DNA from: Lichenostomus cassidix
Lineage: Eukaryota > Chordata > Aves > Passeriformes > Meliphagidae
NCBI GenBank assembly: GCA_008360975.2
Contig: CM039182.1
Span: 46,822,491 to 46,886,490 of the forward strand
DNA length: 64,000 nucleotides
Direction: 5' to 3'
Shown here: piece after piece, positions 25,631-36,100 of the stretch
How the letters are laid out: every line of letters begins with the position of its first letter
How positions within the stretch are numbered: the first letter of the stretch is position 1
Notes under the pieces: generated by a model
Seen by the model: the letters and a program-made list of their open reading frames with translations, nothing else
The model's database searches: none
What the model was told of the DNA's origin: nothing
Program-made: the position numbers and the translations under genes

Positions 25631-27531
25631 GTCCTTCATTTTTACTTTTAATTAGCTCAGTGCTGTTCAATTTCAGGTGCTCAGGGACTTGTTTTTCCTC
25701 CACTGGTCCAGTATTGCTCAGATGCTCAGCTGCCCACTCCCCACATGCTGCTGACCTGAGCTTGCCTCTCTCCTCCAAGCAGCCATCCTACAGGACCTGG
25801 TGTTAAAGGAAGACCTCTGTACTGTCCTGCTTTTCTTCCTCCTTTATGCTTTCATTTCAGTAAACCTGACTCTCAGATGGGGAATCACACAAGTCAATTC
25901 CACCAACAGTGCAGGTCCTCCTGCTTGTTTAAATTAGCAGAGCAGCCTGTTCAATAATTCTGGGTATTTTCCTTTGTCTTCATGGGAATTGGATCAAACC
26001 TTCGCAGAAGGTGTTGTAATAACTAGGCAACTTGTGCTGCTTGTCAGGGAGGCTCCTCAGACAAGTTCAAAGTCTGCTGGGAGTGGTTGAAGCCATTAAA
26101 CCATTTTAATTGTTGGTGCAGGACTTGAGAAGTGAGAGACATATTTTCTTAGGAGAGTATTGCAGAGATGCTCATTTACGCAATGTGCTATGTTTTGTGT
26201 GAAAAGTCTTAAACAAAACATTTTCTGTTTCATAAACCAATGACCTGATCCTCAACAGAGCTCTGGCATTTTACAAGGGCCCTCTCCTCTGCAGATCTCC
26301 TCTAGGAATCTGGGGCTAAGGGAAAGTTTGACTCTATTTTATGGTTTATTTTCTCCTTAGCAAACAGAAGTTTATGCATGAAGGGGAAAAGAGAGGAAGC
26401 AAACTTGGCACAAGCAAACCACAGAGAGACCTGACTGACCTCTTCTTATATCTGAAAAAATTAGGAGAACTAAGAGTCCAGATTTTGCCTATAATTTCAG
26501 GGTCTGAAACACAACCATTCATGAAGTAGAGATTAACCTCTTAAGTTTTTATAACAAAAAAATCCCCCACCAAATCCAAAAAACAAACCAAAAGTTAACC
26601 CCCCAAACAGCAGAAGTTATAAGTAATACATGTCTGTGCAGAATTGCATTGGCTGCTACAGTAACTGCAGAACTTTAACTTTTTTTAACTGAGTTAAAAA
26701 GCCGTATGCGTGAGTTAACTTAATGGCCATTGAACCCTTGGAAAAGTAAATGGTAAACATGAAATGGGTTTTTTAAACATTTTTCTAAAATTTGTCAACA
26801 AGAAAACTAATTATGGTAACCTGGTAACTACAAGTAAAGGATAAAATTACAAATAATGCAAAATAATAATTAATTCAGTTGAGAGGCTGGCGGTCCGACT
26901 GTTGATGACCAAAGTGCTGTGTGAAGTGCTGAAAGCTTCTGAACAACCTGAACAACCCTTTCCAGCATATTGGCTTTCCTTTCCTCTTCTCCTGCTTGGC
27001 TCTCAAGGTCCCTAAAATCTGATTACCTATATTGCTTTCACAAAAATCCACTTGATGCTTGCCTTTGGGTGGAACCACAGAAAGCTTGCCCTGGGTGAGA
27101 GCTTAGACACTTGGCTCACAAGTCACCAATTCTGACTCTCCCCTGTGCCAGAGTCACACAGTAGTGATTTGTGGGTGTTTTCACTAGAGGCTTGATGGAT
27201 TAGGCCTCAAAACAAAACATGAGTTGGTACACAGCTCCACTGCATTCCTGTGTTTCTCATCTGGGAATTTCAGAAGATACCACCACTGGAGGCCTGGAGC
27301 TGGCAAACTTCTGTGAGTGTGGCCTCATTGAGTCTGCCTGGTGTAAGGAAGGACTAGATTTTTTAATTCCTTTCCATCCTTGTGACCTAAGGGGCATCTG
27401 AGTAATTGTCACCTCAGATGTGGGGCATGAGAATAAAATTCCCCCTGCTCTCTACATAAACTGGAAAATGCATCCCCTGCTCTTCTGGAGAAATGTCTTC
27501 TCTAACTTGGATTCCTCTTTTTTCCCTCTAG
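25631..27531. other. Intergenic DNA, no gene recognised
   Basis: I see no gene. There is an A/C-rich low-complexity patch at about 26555-26605. The remainder is unique-looking, AT-leaning sequence. Confidence 0.5.
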
Positions 27532-27638
27532 GATAAGCTGTCCTACAGTGCAGTGGTGAGCCAGCGGTTGAGATCTCCTCTGGGAGGAGAGGTCTGGGTT
27601 TCAGACTCAACCCCAACCCAAAAGAAACCCTAATCAAG
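27532..27638 (+). other. Exon-like segment with strong splice signals
   Basis: A pyrimidine-rich tract (tttttccctctag, ending at 27531) precedes this 107-bp segment, and CAAG|GTATGA follows it. These are good vertebrate acceptor and donor matches. One frame stays open for 33 codons before a TAA near the end. No protein family is recognised and no partner exon is seen. It could be an exon of a long non-coding RNA or a pseudo-exon arising by chance. Confidence 0.2.
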
Positions 27639-30600
27639 GTATGAGGATGACTCACTTCTGCTCACCCTTCTGACTGTATTTCTCTGTAGGATGTGACACT
27701 TGTAACCTGGCAACACAGCACTGGTGACATCATTTTTTTCCAACAAGTTTGGCAGCTATATAGAATGCCTTACAGGAAAAAGAGCTCACATCATAGACAT
27801 TGGATTCCTAAGGAAAAACTCATGTGATTGTGTGCTCTGCTACTCTGCCCCTCATCACTTCCCCAGGGATTTTATTAGAGTGTGGGCTAATTTGAAGCAA
27901 GTTTGACAAAGATTAAATGTCTCAAAAATACAAAGTTTATAAAAGAGCCACAAATATTGATGGCCATGTAGAACAGAGATATCCAGATTAGTGACCCCAC
28001 TGAGACACTAATGGAGACTCGATGTTATTAATAAAGGTCAGAAAATCAACAAAGGGAAGAGCCAACAGGAATCAGACTTTGTAAGTCCCACCTCTCATGA
28101 AATTGCTAACTCCTACTTGTTATTACTTGTCTTAATGAAAAGACTGCCTGTCTTCTGCCTCAGGCATCTGTTACAAGTATTACTGAAGATGTCCTTGCAG
28201 AAAGAAAACAATTACTTTAATAGCTCTCTTAAATAAGAATATACTCACTGTAGTTAATCAGCTGCCTTTTCAAGCCCTTGCCCGCTAAGAGCCCAGTGCA
28301 GCAGGTCTGAAAACACAGGCTCTAAAAGCACAATTGTCAAGGCCCCCAAGGCTCTGTGAGAGCTGGAAAGGTGCTTCTATCACATGGTGGGCTGGTAGGA
28401 GCTGCAGTTGCTGGCTCAAGACTGAAGGCAAACTGTGTTTTTCTGTGGAGCAACATCTGGCTTCTTCTATCCCTCAACTTAAAACTGAGTTTATTTGTTT
28501 AGAGCCTCTGCAGTGTAGATGGGGGATGTTGAAAAGCATAAAAATAGATAAATAGATTCTTTTAAGGCCATCTTAAAATGCTAAGAAGTTACCTTTAAAA
28601 TCTATTTGCCTGTAGGCTGATTCTTCACATGAATGGTGCCAAAAGACATCACTCACCAGTACCTGCTCCCACTCCATCGGGTTCAAGCACTTCCATATAA
28701 TCCTTAAACATTGCATTTATAAGTCTTAAGTACTGCAGAGTCTCCTTCCAATGTAAAAAGTTTGGTTTTGTTCTTTCCTCTTTGAAGAACTTGTGCAAGA
28801 AAGAGGAGTTTGAGACCTCCAGAGCTGGCAAGCAGGTGACACAACCCTACCCCTGTGTTTTTCGTGTGGCCAGCTGCTTGCCCTGCTGCCACTCAGATGT
28901 CCAGAAACCTGTCTCACTACCTGTTTAGGCAGCAGGATGTGAGATGTTCAGTCAAGGAGGGCTGTAGAAAGTAGCAAAGCAAGTCCAAGATCAACAAATG
29001 GCCACTGTGCAATGATAAAACCATTGTTCCCTATGTCCTTGCTTTGTAACACTCTCCAGTGAAACACAAAAAGACTCTGTGTGAGGCGTGATGGCTGCTC
29101 CCAAGGGCCTTTTGAGGGTGTCCCACCACACCTCTCTCTGCTGGAGCCTGCCTGGTCCTTGAAGGTCCTCCCCAGATTCACACCCTCAGAGCAGTGAAAC
29201 TCTATTTTGCTGTCGCTGAGAGGTTTCTAAGCCAGCCCTGGCCAGCAGCCAGCTGCTCAGTAGGCAACAAGCCGTGGATCCTGAGGAATAAGCCACCCAC
29301 GGTGTCTCAGAGCCCTCTAAACCTGTTGGGGCTGATGGAGATTCAGGAATCCTGGATTCATGGCCCCTTGCCAGGATAGGTGCCAAGCAGACCAGGGAGG
29401 CTACCTGCCAGCCAGTGATCACCAGGAGATCATGATCAATCAATCTCTTCTTGAATAAATTTAGAGACACTGAGCTCAAGATTGAATCAAAGATAAAATC
29501 TAATATCTACCTAGGTTTCACAAGATTTAATTTCTGTTGCCTACACTGGCTGTCAATAATTTTGCCATTGTTTCTTCAATAATTTACTGACTGAACCTCA
29601 TTTTTACCCTTCTCAAGTTAATGGATTGCCTAACACTGATGTCAGGCCAATAGATTAATCTTTTTGTTTGTTCGGTTTTTGTTTAACTGTGTAAGATATA
29701 AACCAACCGTCTACCTTTTCACATCTTTTGGTGCATTCCTGAAATGTGACAAAGGTTGACTCAGACCTCAGTAAGCTTCCTATAACTGTTAACAAAAAAA
29801 AAAAAAAAGCAGGTAAAGGGCTAATGGAATGATAATCCTGTCATTCTCCCCTCTTTCACATCAGTGTGAGGCCATACTCAGGAAAAGGTGATGGGACACT
29901 TGTTGCATCCCTCTGAACTCTGCTTCCTCAGCTGCATCTAGTCTCACTGGTTATTTTGGTGCTGCAGATCCAAGAAATGTTGATTAGTTGCTGTCAACAG
30001 AAAGTGCTGGACCAGAGGAACATCTGTTATTTTCTTTCTGCAGATGCTCCTGCCTCTTCTTCTGAAACACAGAAAACCTGCAACATAGATGATGCCTCAG
30101 ATGGATTTTGGTGCTTTTGCAGCTTCAAAACTTATTTAATGAGCCTGGATCAATTCAAAACAACCTGCTGTAGCAAGCAAAAGAGTGTGCTCTCCATTGA
30201 GATAACATCTTGTGGAGCTATTACTGTAATAATACTCCCTCGCAAAGAATACTCATTTCAATGGTTAATTGTTTCCAGCTCTGTGCTGGTATCATCCCGG
30301 CAGGAATAGGCCCAGCACGACTTCTGCTGCATTGGCTGCTGTTATCGCAGTGCACAGAGCACTCTCCAGCAGACGTGGAAGCATTTAATCACCTAAGCGA
30401 GCACTTTCTCCACTCCAGCAGTCAGCAGAGAGCCAATGCCCTAATGCAGCCAGTGCCATTCCCGTAATGATAATTTGCTAACTCTACTGCTCAGGCGAAC
30501 AGAAGGGAAATGTGCGATGCGCAGCACAGTACCCAGAGCCAGTGTTAAAGCACCAGTGCCCCTGTGCAGTCTGAAAGCCTGGTAAAGCCTGGTGCAGCCT

Positions 30601-30805
30601 GAACTCCCTTAAGCACGTCACATTCTCCTTCACCAAGAAGATGAATAAATTCAACTTTTTATTTCAGGTGGACCCAAATAATTTCCATTAGCTTGCCATG
30701 AAAAATACATGTGTAAGCTGCTATTGCAAGTGGCTTCATTTTCATTAGAGGGCCACCCAAGAATCATAATGTTGAAAATATACATGTACCATATTCTGTC
30801 CAGCT
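27639..30805. other. Intergenic DNA, no gene recognised
   Basis: The stretch contains a 15-base A run at 29794-29808 and, at about 30330-30480, a block of homeodomain-type ATTA cores and E-box-like CAGNTG words that looks like a candidate conserved element. No ORF resembles a known protein. Confidence 0.5.
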
Positions 30806-30837
30806 AAAATAAAAATAAATAAATAAATAAATAAATA
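30806..30837 (+). repeat. (AAAT)n microsatellite
   Basis: About seven to eight units of AAAT lie in a row with one interruption at the left end. It lies about 1.4 kb upstream of the EEPD1 start codon and is likely length-polymorphic. Confidence 0.95.
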
Positions 30838-31023
30838 CGTATGCTGTTGGCACCAGGCAGCATCAGGGTCCATAGCTGGCATCTGCACTCATATGTTGCT
30901 GTTTCTTTCAATTCCCCCTTCCTTCCAATTACACCCACCGATTGCATTTCGATTCATTGACACTGCAGTCACTCCTGTGTGGGCACAGTCAAGCTAGTTT
31001 CAAATGAGCTAATTTGGCTCAAG

Positions 31024-31079
31024 ATAGCATTTAACTTTGGCTACAAAATAGCATTTAACTTTGGCTACAAAATAGCATT
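31024..31079 (+). repeat. 24-bp tandem duplication
   Basis: The unit beginning atagcatttaactttgg occurs at 31024 and again, identically, at 31048. A partial third copy (atagcatt) starts at 31072. Identity between copies suggests a recent slippage or duplication event about 1.2 kb upstream of the EEPD1 ATG. The matching ORF (repeating IAFNFGYK) is incidental. Confidence 0.95.
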
Positions 31080-31447
31080 GCAGACAGTGCAGCATGGGCC
31101 TGGATGCAGTCGAAACTGGGTAAATATTTCAGTGGCTTCACCAAAACTGGTTGTGGTGGGCTGCTGTGGCTCTCAGGGCATGAACAAACCATGTTAAAGC
31201 CAGTTCAGGCACACGGATAATATACAGCCAGGATTTTGGCGCAGAATGAGGTTACTCTGTCTCAGGGAAAGGCTAGCTATGCTGCAGACCAGGGGCCGTG
31301 GCCTTGGGCTGAGGCAGACCTAGTAAGCAGATCTAACGTGTCCAAAAGCATTCCATGGGGCGTTTCAGTTTGTTGAGCACTCTCGCAATTGCTTGAGATA
31401 TTATTAAAAAAAAAAAGGAAAGTAAAAAATGCAGACTTTACTCAGAT

Positions 31448-31456
31448 GTATAAAAG
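31448..31456 (+). promoter_or_regulatory. Possible TATA-like element
   Basis: A gtataaaag word sits about 100 bp before the CpG-rich region starts. A TATA box would put a start site near 31480. CpG-island genes usually lack a functional TATA, and the region just upstream is A-rich, so this may be chance. Confidence 0.2.
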
Positions 31457-31838
31457 CATAGTGCCTACAAGAGCACAAAAAAGCCAGTGGAGACGACTGA
31501 TGAGGCTTTTATGAGGTCTGAAAACACACTTATACCCCGCCAGCTGCAGAGAGGCGAGCCCAGGAACTTCTGGGACAGTGATGCCGCAGGAAGCGTCTGA
31601 GCACCTGAGACCTCGGTGTCCCTTCACCTGGGGACGGAAAAAGCCTGCCCTCAGCGTCCAGGCGACAGCACCGGGGACGTTCTCGGTCCGCCGGCAAGGA
31701 GGAGGTCCCCGCTGCTGGCCGCGGCCCGTGACCCGTGCGGAGGGATCCCGCGGTGTCGCTCCCGCCCAGCCCGGCCGGTCCCCGCGCTGCCCGGGCGGGG
31801 GCGGGCGCGGCGCGGGTGACGCCCGGGGGGCGGTGGCG

Positions 31839-32090
31839 ATGGCGGCGGCCCCGCCTCGCCCGGCCGAGGGGCGGGGGCTCCCGCAGAGCTACTACTACCG
31901 CCGGCGGGGCGCGGGGCAGCGGCAGCGCCGAGCGCCGGGGGCCGGAGCGGGGCCGGAGAGAGGCCGGGCGGGCAGCGGCTGCGGAGGCTCCTCCTGCGCC
32001 GGGGGAGCGGCGGTGCCCGAGGAGGAGGGCGGCAGGAGGAGGAGGACGAAAGGCGCGGAGGCCACTCGGCGGGGCGCAGGGTTCCGCTGA
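31839..32090 (+). other. Potential upstream ORF, 83 codons
   Basis: The ATG at 31839 has G at +4, and the frame runs to a stop at 32090. The product would be Ala/Gly/Arg-rich with no domain. Whether it lies inside the transcript depends on the unknown start site and splicing. Long open frames are expected by chance in DNA this GC-rich, so I give it low weight as a protein. Confidence 0.2.
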
Positions 32091-32169
32091 CCGAGGGCGT
32101 GCGGCCGCGCGGGGTCTGTCCGCAGGTGCCCCGCCGCCCCCGCTCCGCCGCCGGCCTCCCGCGAGGTCC

Positions 32170-32247
32170 ATGAGTCGCGGGTGGGCAGCCCCGGCAGCGC
32201 CCCGCGCCCGCTCCCCCGGCTCCCGCAGCGGCCCGTGGCGGCGGTGA
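32170..32247 (+). other. Short upstream ORF abutting the EEPD1 start
   Basis: The ATG at 32170 opens a 25-codon frame (beginning MSRGWAAPAA) that ends in TGA at 32245-32247. One base (G) then separates it from the EEPD1 ATG at 32249. If transcribed unspliced, its termination point would sit right at the main start and could affect initiation there. A 5' UTR intron with an acceptor near 32228 would remove its ATG. Confidence 0.35.
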
Positions 32248-32248
32248 G

Positions 32249-33102
32249 ATGGGGGGCAGCCTGGGCTGCCACCGCTCCATCCCCCGCGACCCGGCCGACC
32301 TGTGCCACAGCCGCAAGTTCAGCGCGGCGTGCAACTTCAGCAACATCCTCGTCAACCAGGAGAGGCTCAACATCAACACGGCCACGGAGGAGGAGCTGAT
32401 GACCCTGCCCGGGGTCACCCGGGTGGTGGCCCAGAACATCGTGGAGTACCGCGAGTACATCGGCGGCTTCAAGAAAGTGGAGGACCTGGCGCTGGTGAGC
32501 GGCGTGGGGGCGGCCAAGCTGGAGCAGGTGAAGTTCGAGATCTGCGTGAGCAGCAAGGGCAGCTCGGCGCAGCACTCGCCCAGCTCCCTGCGCAAGGATC
32601 TGGCCTCTGAGCACCACCTGTCTGCCACCAAGATCAACATCAATACCGCCACCCCGGCGCAGCTCATGAGCATCCGTGGCATCACCGAGAAGATTGCCAA
32701 CAGCATCGTGGACTACCGTAAAGAGCACGGGCCCTTCAAAAGTATCGAGGACCTGGTGAGGATGGACTGCATCAATTCCTCCTTTCTGGACAAAATCAGG
32801 CACCAGATTTTTGCGGAGCGCTCCAGGCCCCCTTCGACAAACACCAATGGTGGCCTCAACTTCATGGCCAAGCCTCACCCCAGCCCCACCTCTCTAAGCC
32901 TCCAGAGCGAGGACTTGGACTTTCCTCCTGGGGGTCCAACCCAGATCATATCCACTCGTCCCTCTGTGGAGATGTTTGGGGGCGTGAGGGATGGCAGACC
33001 TGTCCTGAGAGTGGCTACCTGGAACCTGCAAAGCTGCTCCATCGAGAAGGCCAACAACCCAGGCGTGCGGGAGGTCGTGTGCATGACGCTGCTGGAGAAC
33101 AG
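32249..33102 (+). CDS. EEPD1: EEPD1 first coding exon (N-terminal 284 codons)
   Basis: Endonuclease/exonuclease/phosphatase family domain-containing protein 1. I recognise it from the start MGGSLGCHRSIPRDP and from two helix-hairpin-helix modules beginning LNINTATEEEL (residues about 40-100) and ININTATPAQL (about 129-188). A Ser/Pro-rich linker (about 189-250) is followed by the first EEP strand, LRVATWNLQ (about 253-261), whose Asn259 belongs to the metal-binding site of this nuclease fold. Gly2 and Cys7 fit N-myristoylation plus palmitoylation. In mammals EEPD1 acts in resection and restart of stalled replication forks, and as a lipid-anchored LXR target supports ABCA1-dependent cholesterol efflux. 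The start is chosen by homology and the lipidation motif. The exon ends after LLEN plus two bases (AG) at a consensus donor GTAAGA, phase 2. The full human protein is about 569 residues, so about half is here. The catalytic remainder is outside the window. Confidence 0.95.
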
Positions 33103-33108
33103 GTAAGA
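33101..33108 (+). other. EEPD1: Splice donor of EEPD1 first coding exon
   Basis: AG|GTAAGA is a near-perfect vertebrate donor. The exon's last two bases (AG) begin a split codon, consistent with a serine at this place in the mammalian protein. Read through, the frame reaches a stop within the first codons of the intron, supporting this as the true exon end. Confidence 0.9.
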
Positions 33109-36100
33109 GGCAGCACCTGACCTGCAGGCCCAGCTCCATGCAGGATTGTAGCCTCATTCGTTTGAGGTTTGGGCACTGTAGAGTCTTGTTGTGATCCTAG
33201 TGGGACTCACACCTTCCCGGGATTACTAAATGTTTCCCACTTCTTGCATGAAACCGTGTGTGAGTCATAACTCTGGGGCTGTAGTGACAGTCCCTCGATA
33301 AAGCTGCTACAATCCTTGATATGCAGTGCACCTCCTGAGGAGGTGTGTATCTGTGCAGGCAACACTGGGCTGTTACAGTCGGTCACTTCAGGCCTGTTAA
33401 TGGTTGGTCAAGGATTGTTTCTCTGTGAAGAGCCTTTTGAACAAGTCATGAAGAGCTGCCTTTCCTGCCAGGAGCTGGGGGGCAGTAGCAGGGGAAGGGC
33501 TGTGTAACAGGCATGGAATGCCACAGCTCGTCCCGCGAGGGTGACACAGCTTGTTAATGAGTGGTCACAGGGTATCTGCTGAGCTGGAGGGACTGCTCAT
33601 CCTTGGGGGTGCAGGACGTGGAGCACCTGCCTGGGGAGGCTGTGCTGTCCTTGTGCCAGGCCTTGTGCCCCGACTGCACTGAGCTTGTGGGCATGGAGCA
33701 AGGTCACTTGGTGGTGTGGCCAAAGGGATGGTACTTCAGGTATTAATAAAAAGCTGAGAGTTTGGGGTTTTTTTGGTCTATAATTGGGCAAGAGTGCTGG
33801 GGATGTCTGTCTTACTAAACTTTCTGCTTGACACAGAAATGTAAGAATGCAATAAGGATTTTGAAATAACTCCAGCCCTTTCCTTTTCATGTGTCAAATC
33901 TGTCTCAGCTGACCTAGCATTTACTTTACAACGTTGGTATAGTAACTTTTCGCTCTGGCTGCCATTCAAACTTCCAGCAGGAAATGAATAGGGGCAGGGG
34001 ACTCTTGGGCTTCTGCAAAAGGGATGTTGTGGGGAGGGGAAGTGCTGATGAACTGTTATCTCTGTCCTTTTTCAATAATATGCTGAATAACAGCTCTGAT
34101 CGGTGCGGTTGCAGAGGTCAGGCATGCAAGCAGGATGGTGGCAGTGATAGGAAATCCTGTGCTGCAGTACAGTATTTGTGGACTGCACAAATTTGTGGAC
34201 TGCACAGGGATGCCTCTGCTGTGCACTGCTTGGGAGCCTGATGCTCCTGCATAGGAAACATCTGTCATCTTGCAGCCACCACTGTTTGATACCCAAAATG
34301 AAGATGATAGACCAGCAGGGTTATTGGGATGCTACGCTTATAACTTCAGCCTAACATCTGTCAGTTTTCTGCTTCACTGGTTCAGGTATCCTGTGCTTCC
34401 TTCTTTGTCTCCACTTTCTTTTTTCTTTTTATTTTTTTTCTTTTGGTAAGCAGCTGGTTGGCTGGAATGGAGCTACTGGGGAAAGAAACTCAGATTATCA
34501 CTAGTCTCAGAATTATTCTAGTAATCCAGTTTTGGAGGAAAAGTGACTTTGATTTATTTTTATTTACATTTTTTATATATATTTATGAGAGATTTTTAGG
34601 GACCTCATCCAGCAAAGTGTTAATAGTCTGTCACTTCTGCGTTTTCAGCATTTTGGGGGAAAAAGCTCCAAACAAGACAGCCCACCTGTTCCAAAAGCCA
34701 GGCAGAGGTAGTGGCATATAAAATAAAACAGCCTTAGCCCTAGCTGGCCACTGTATATGCAGAGTGCGGCCCGAGCAGTTTGTTTTATTTTTGCCCTTAG
34801 ACTGCAAGGTGCTTCGTTTCTGTCCAGCTTCGCCAACAGGCACTCAGTTGTGCTGGGTGCTGTGAAAGGTCTCCCAGATACTTTGAAGTTTCAAAGGAGC
34901 CTGATGGAAGTACTTGTTTTTGTTCTGTTTTATTGCACATATCTGTGTCATCAATCACACAGGGAGAGTACGACGCAATTGTTTTCTGTACTTGATCCAG
35001 TTTGTGATAACGTGAGAAGCTGGAAAGAAATGAGAGCAATGTGCATCCACAGACAAGCCTGCACAACTTTCCTGGGAAAATAAACGTGGGAACAGAAAAA
35101 AGGAACACTATGCAGGAAAAAAATATATGTTGGGAAAAGTCATACTCAGCAACTCAGGGAGGAATTTCCTCCTGCTTGTGTGAACATTGCTAGGGTCAGT
35201 GGAGTTTTGCAGCTGTAAAACATCCTCAGCTGAGGCCAGAAACTCCCTTCATTCTGCTTGTGAGCTCCGTGATCTCTCTCCCAGCTCTGGTCGTGTACCC
35301 TGGGGACAGATAAAATGCTTTGCAAACTAATCTTTGCCCAGGTAAATCAACTTCAGTAGATAGTCAGCTGGAGAAATTCACCTCTTGCTTCTCCAAGCAA
35401 GAATGTACCACTTCTGAGGGCTCACCAGCACTTCAGCCTCTCAAAATCTGTAGGATGTGTTTTCAAGGTGCCACGTGTTGCTCAAGTCTCCAGCTATGAC
35501 CCAAGCTGGAGGTGGATCTGAAGGCTGTTTGGCCTGACAGGAAGTGCTCTCACAAGTTGTTCTAATGGGCACCTGCTTGCTGATGCACTTTGTGCACAGC
35601 TGCCCTTATGTACAGGAGTAAGTGTGCTCCTTCCTGCTGGTCCCTTATACTCAGGGGTGGTCTCAAGCAGTCCAGGATGCTCTCAGGAGCTGGAGTACTG
35701 TCTTGCTGTAGTTCTTGAGAGTTCAAGGAGCTGCCTCACCTAGCTTTTTGAGTCCAGAAATAAAACACAGCAAATCAAGAAGGCTAGTGAAACTGTGTAA
35801 AGAGCAGTAAAGAATCTTAATTTGATGTAGTGGGGACTCTTATGCCAGTTAAAAGGCTGCTTTGGGGTTTGCTGTTTTTTTTTAAATCTTTTTTTTTTTT
35901 TGTATGAGCCATTCCCAGCAAGGAGCTTTAAAACCCCTTGGGCTTTTTCTTTCAGGTGTTAACAACAGGGAAAAGTACCGCTCATTTCCAGGTGAGGCTA
36001 GAAGACTAAGGGTTTCCTGTCTTCCAGCCCTTTGCATTGAGGGAACAGCTGTGCAGGAAGGAAAGAGGACCAGACCTTCATTCAAACCAAACAAAAAGCA

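Larger units (their letters stand above)
31554..32800. promoter_or_regulatory. EEPD1: CpG island with EEPD1 promoter and 5' UTR
   Basis: Base composition changes sharply from AT-rich to very GC- and CpG-rich near 31,550 and tapers off inside the first coding exon. GC boxes (GGGCGG type) are visible at about 31793-31800, 31828-31833 and 31868-31877, with one on the complement near 31849-31857. A gatggcggc word at 31838-31846 resembles a YY1 site. There is no convincing TATA or CCAAT box in the densest part, so dispersed initiation is expected. The exact start site and any 5' UTR intron cannot be fixed from sequence. A pyrimidine-rich CAG at about 32226-32228 could act as an acceptor for a spliced leader. 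The many long ORFs in both strands reflect the lack of stop codons in GC-rich DNA. Confidence 0.85.

Noticed and set aside
1..31500. Exons of the expected upstream neighbour (SEPTIN7 in mammals)
   Set aside because: No septin GTPase motif or septin-like ORF was recognised in this interval, so the neighbour is presumed to lie outside the window.
31735..32247. 170-codon + ORF ending just before EEPD1
   Set aside because: Arg/Gly/Ala-rich, low complexity, no domain. Only its last 25 codons from the ATG at 32170 are kept as a possible upstream ORF.
31651..32706. 351-codon minus-strand ORF across the CpG island
   Set aside because: It is a shadow of the EEPD1 exon and its GC-rich 5' region. Composition is Pro/Arg/Ala-rich, there is no family resemblance, and the open frame reflects few stops in GC-rich DNA. 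The 327-codon minus frame at 31895-32878 is rejected for the same reason.
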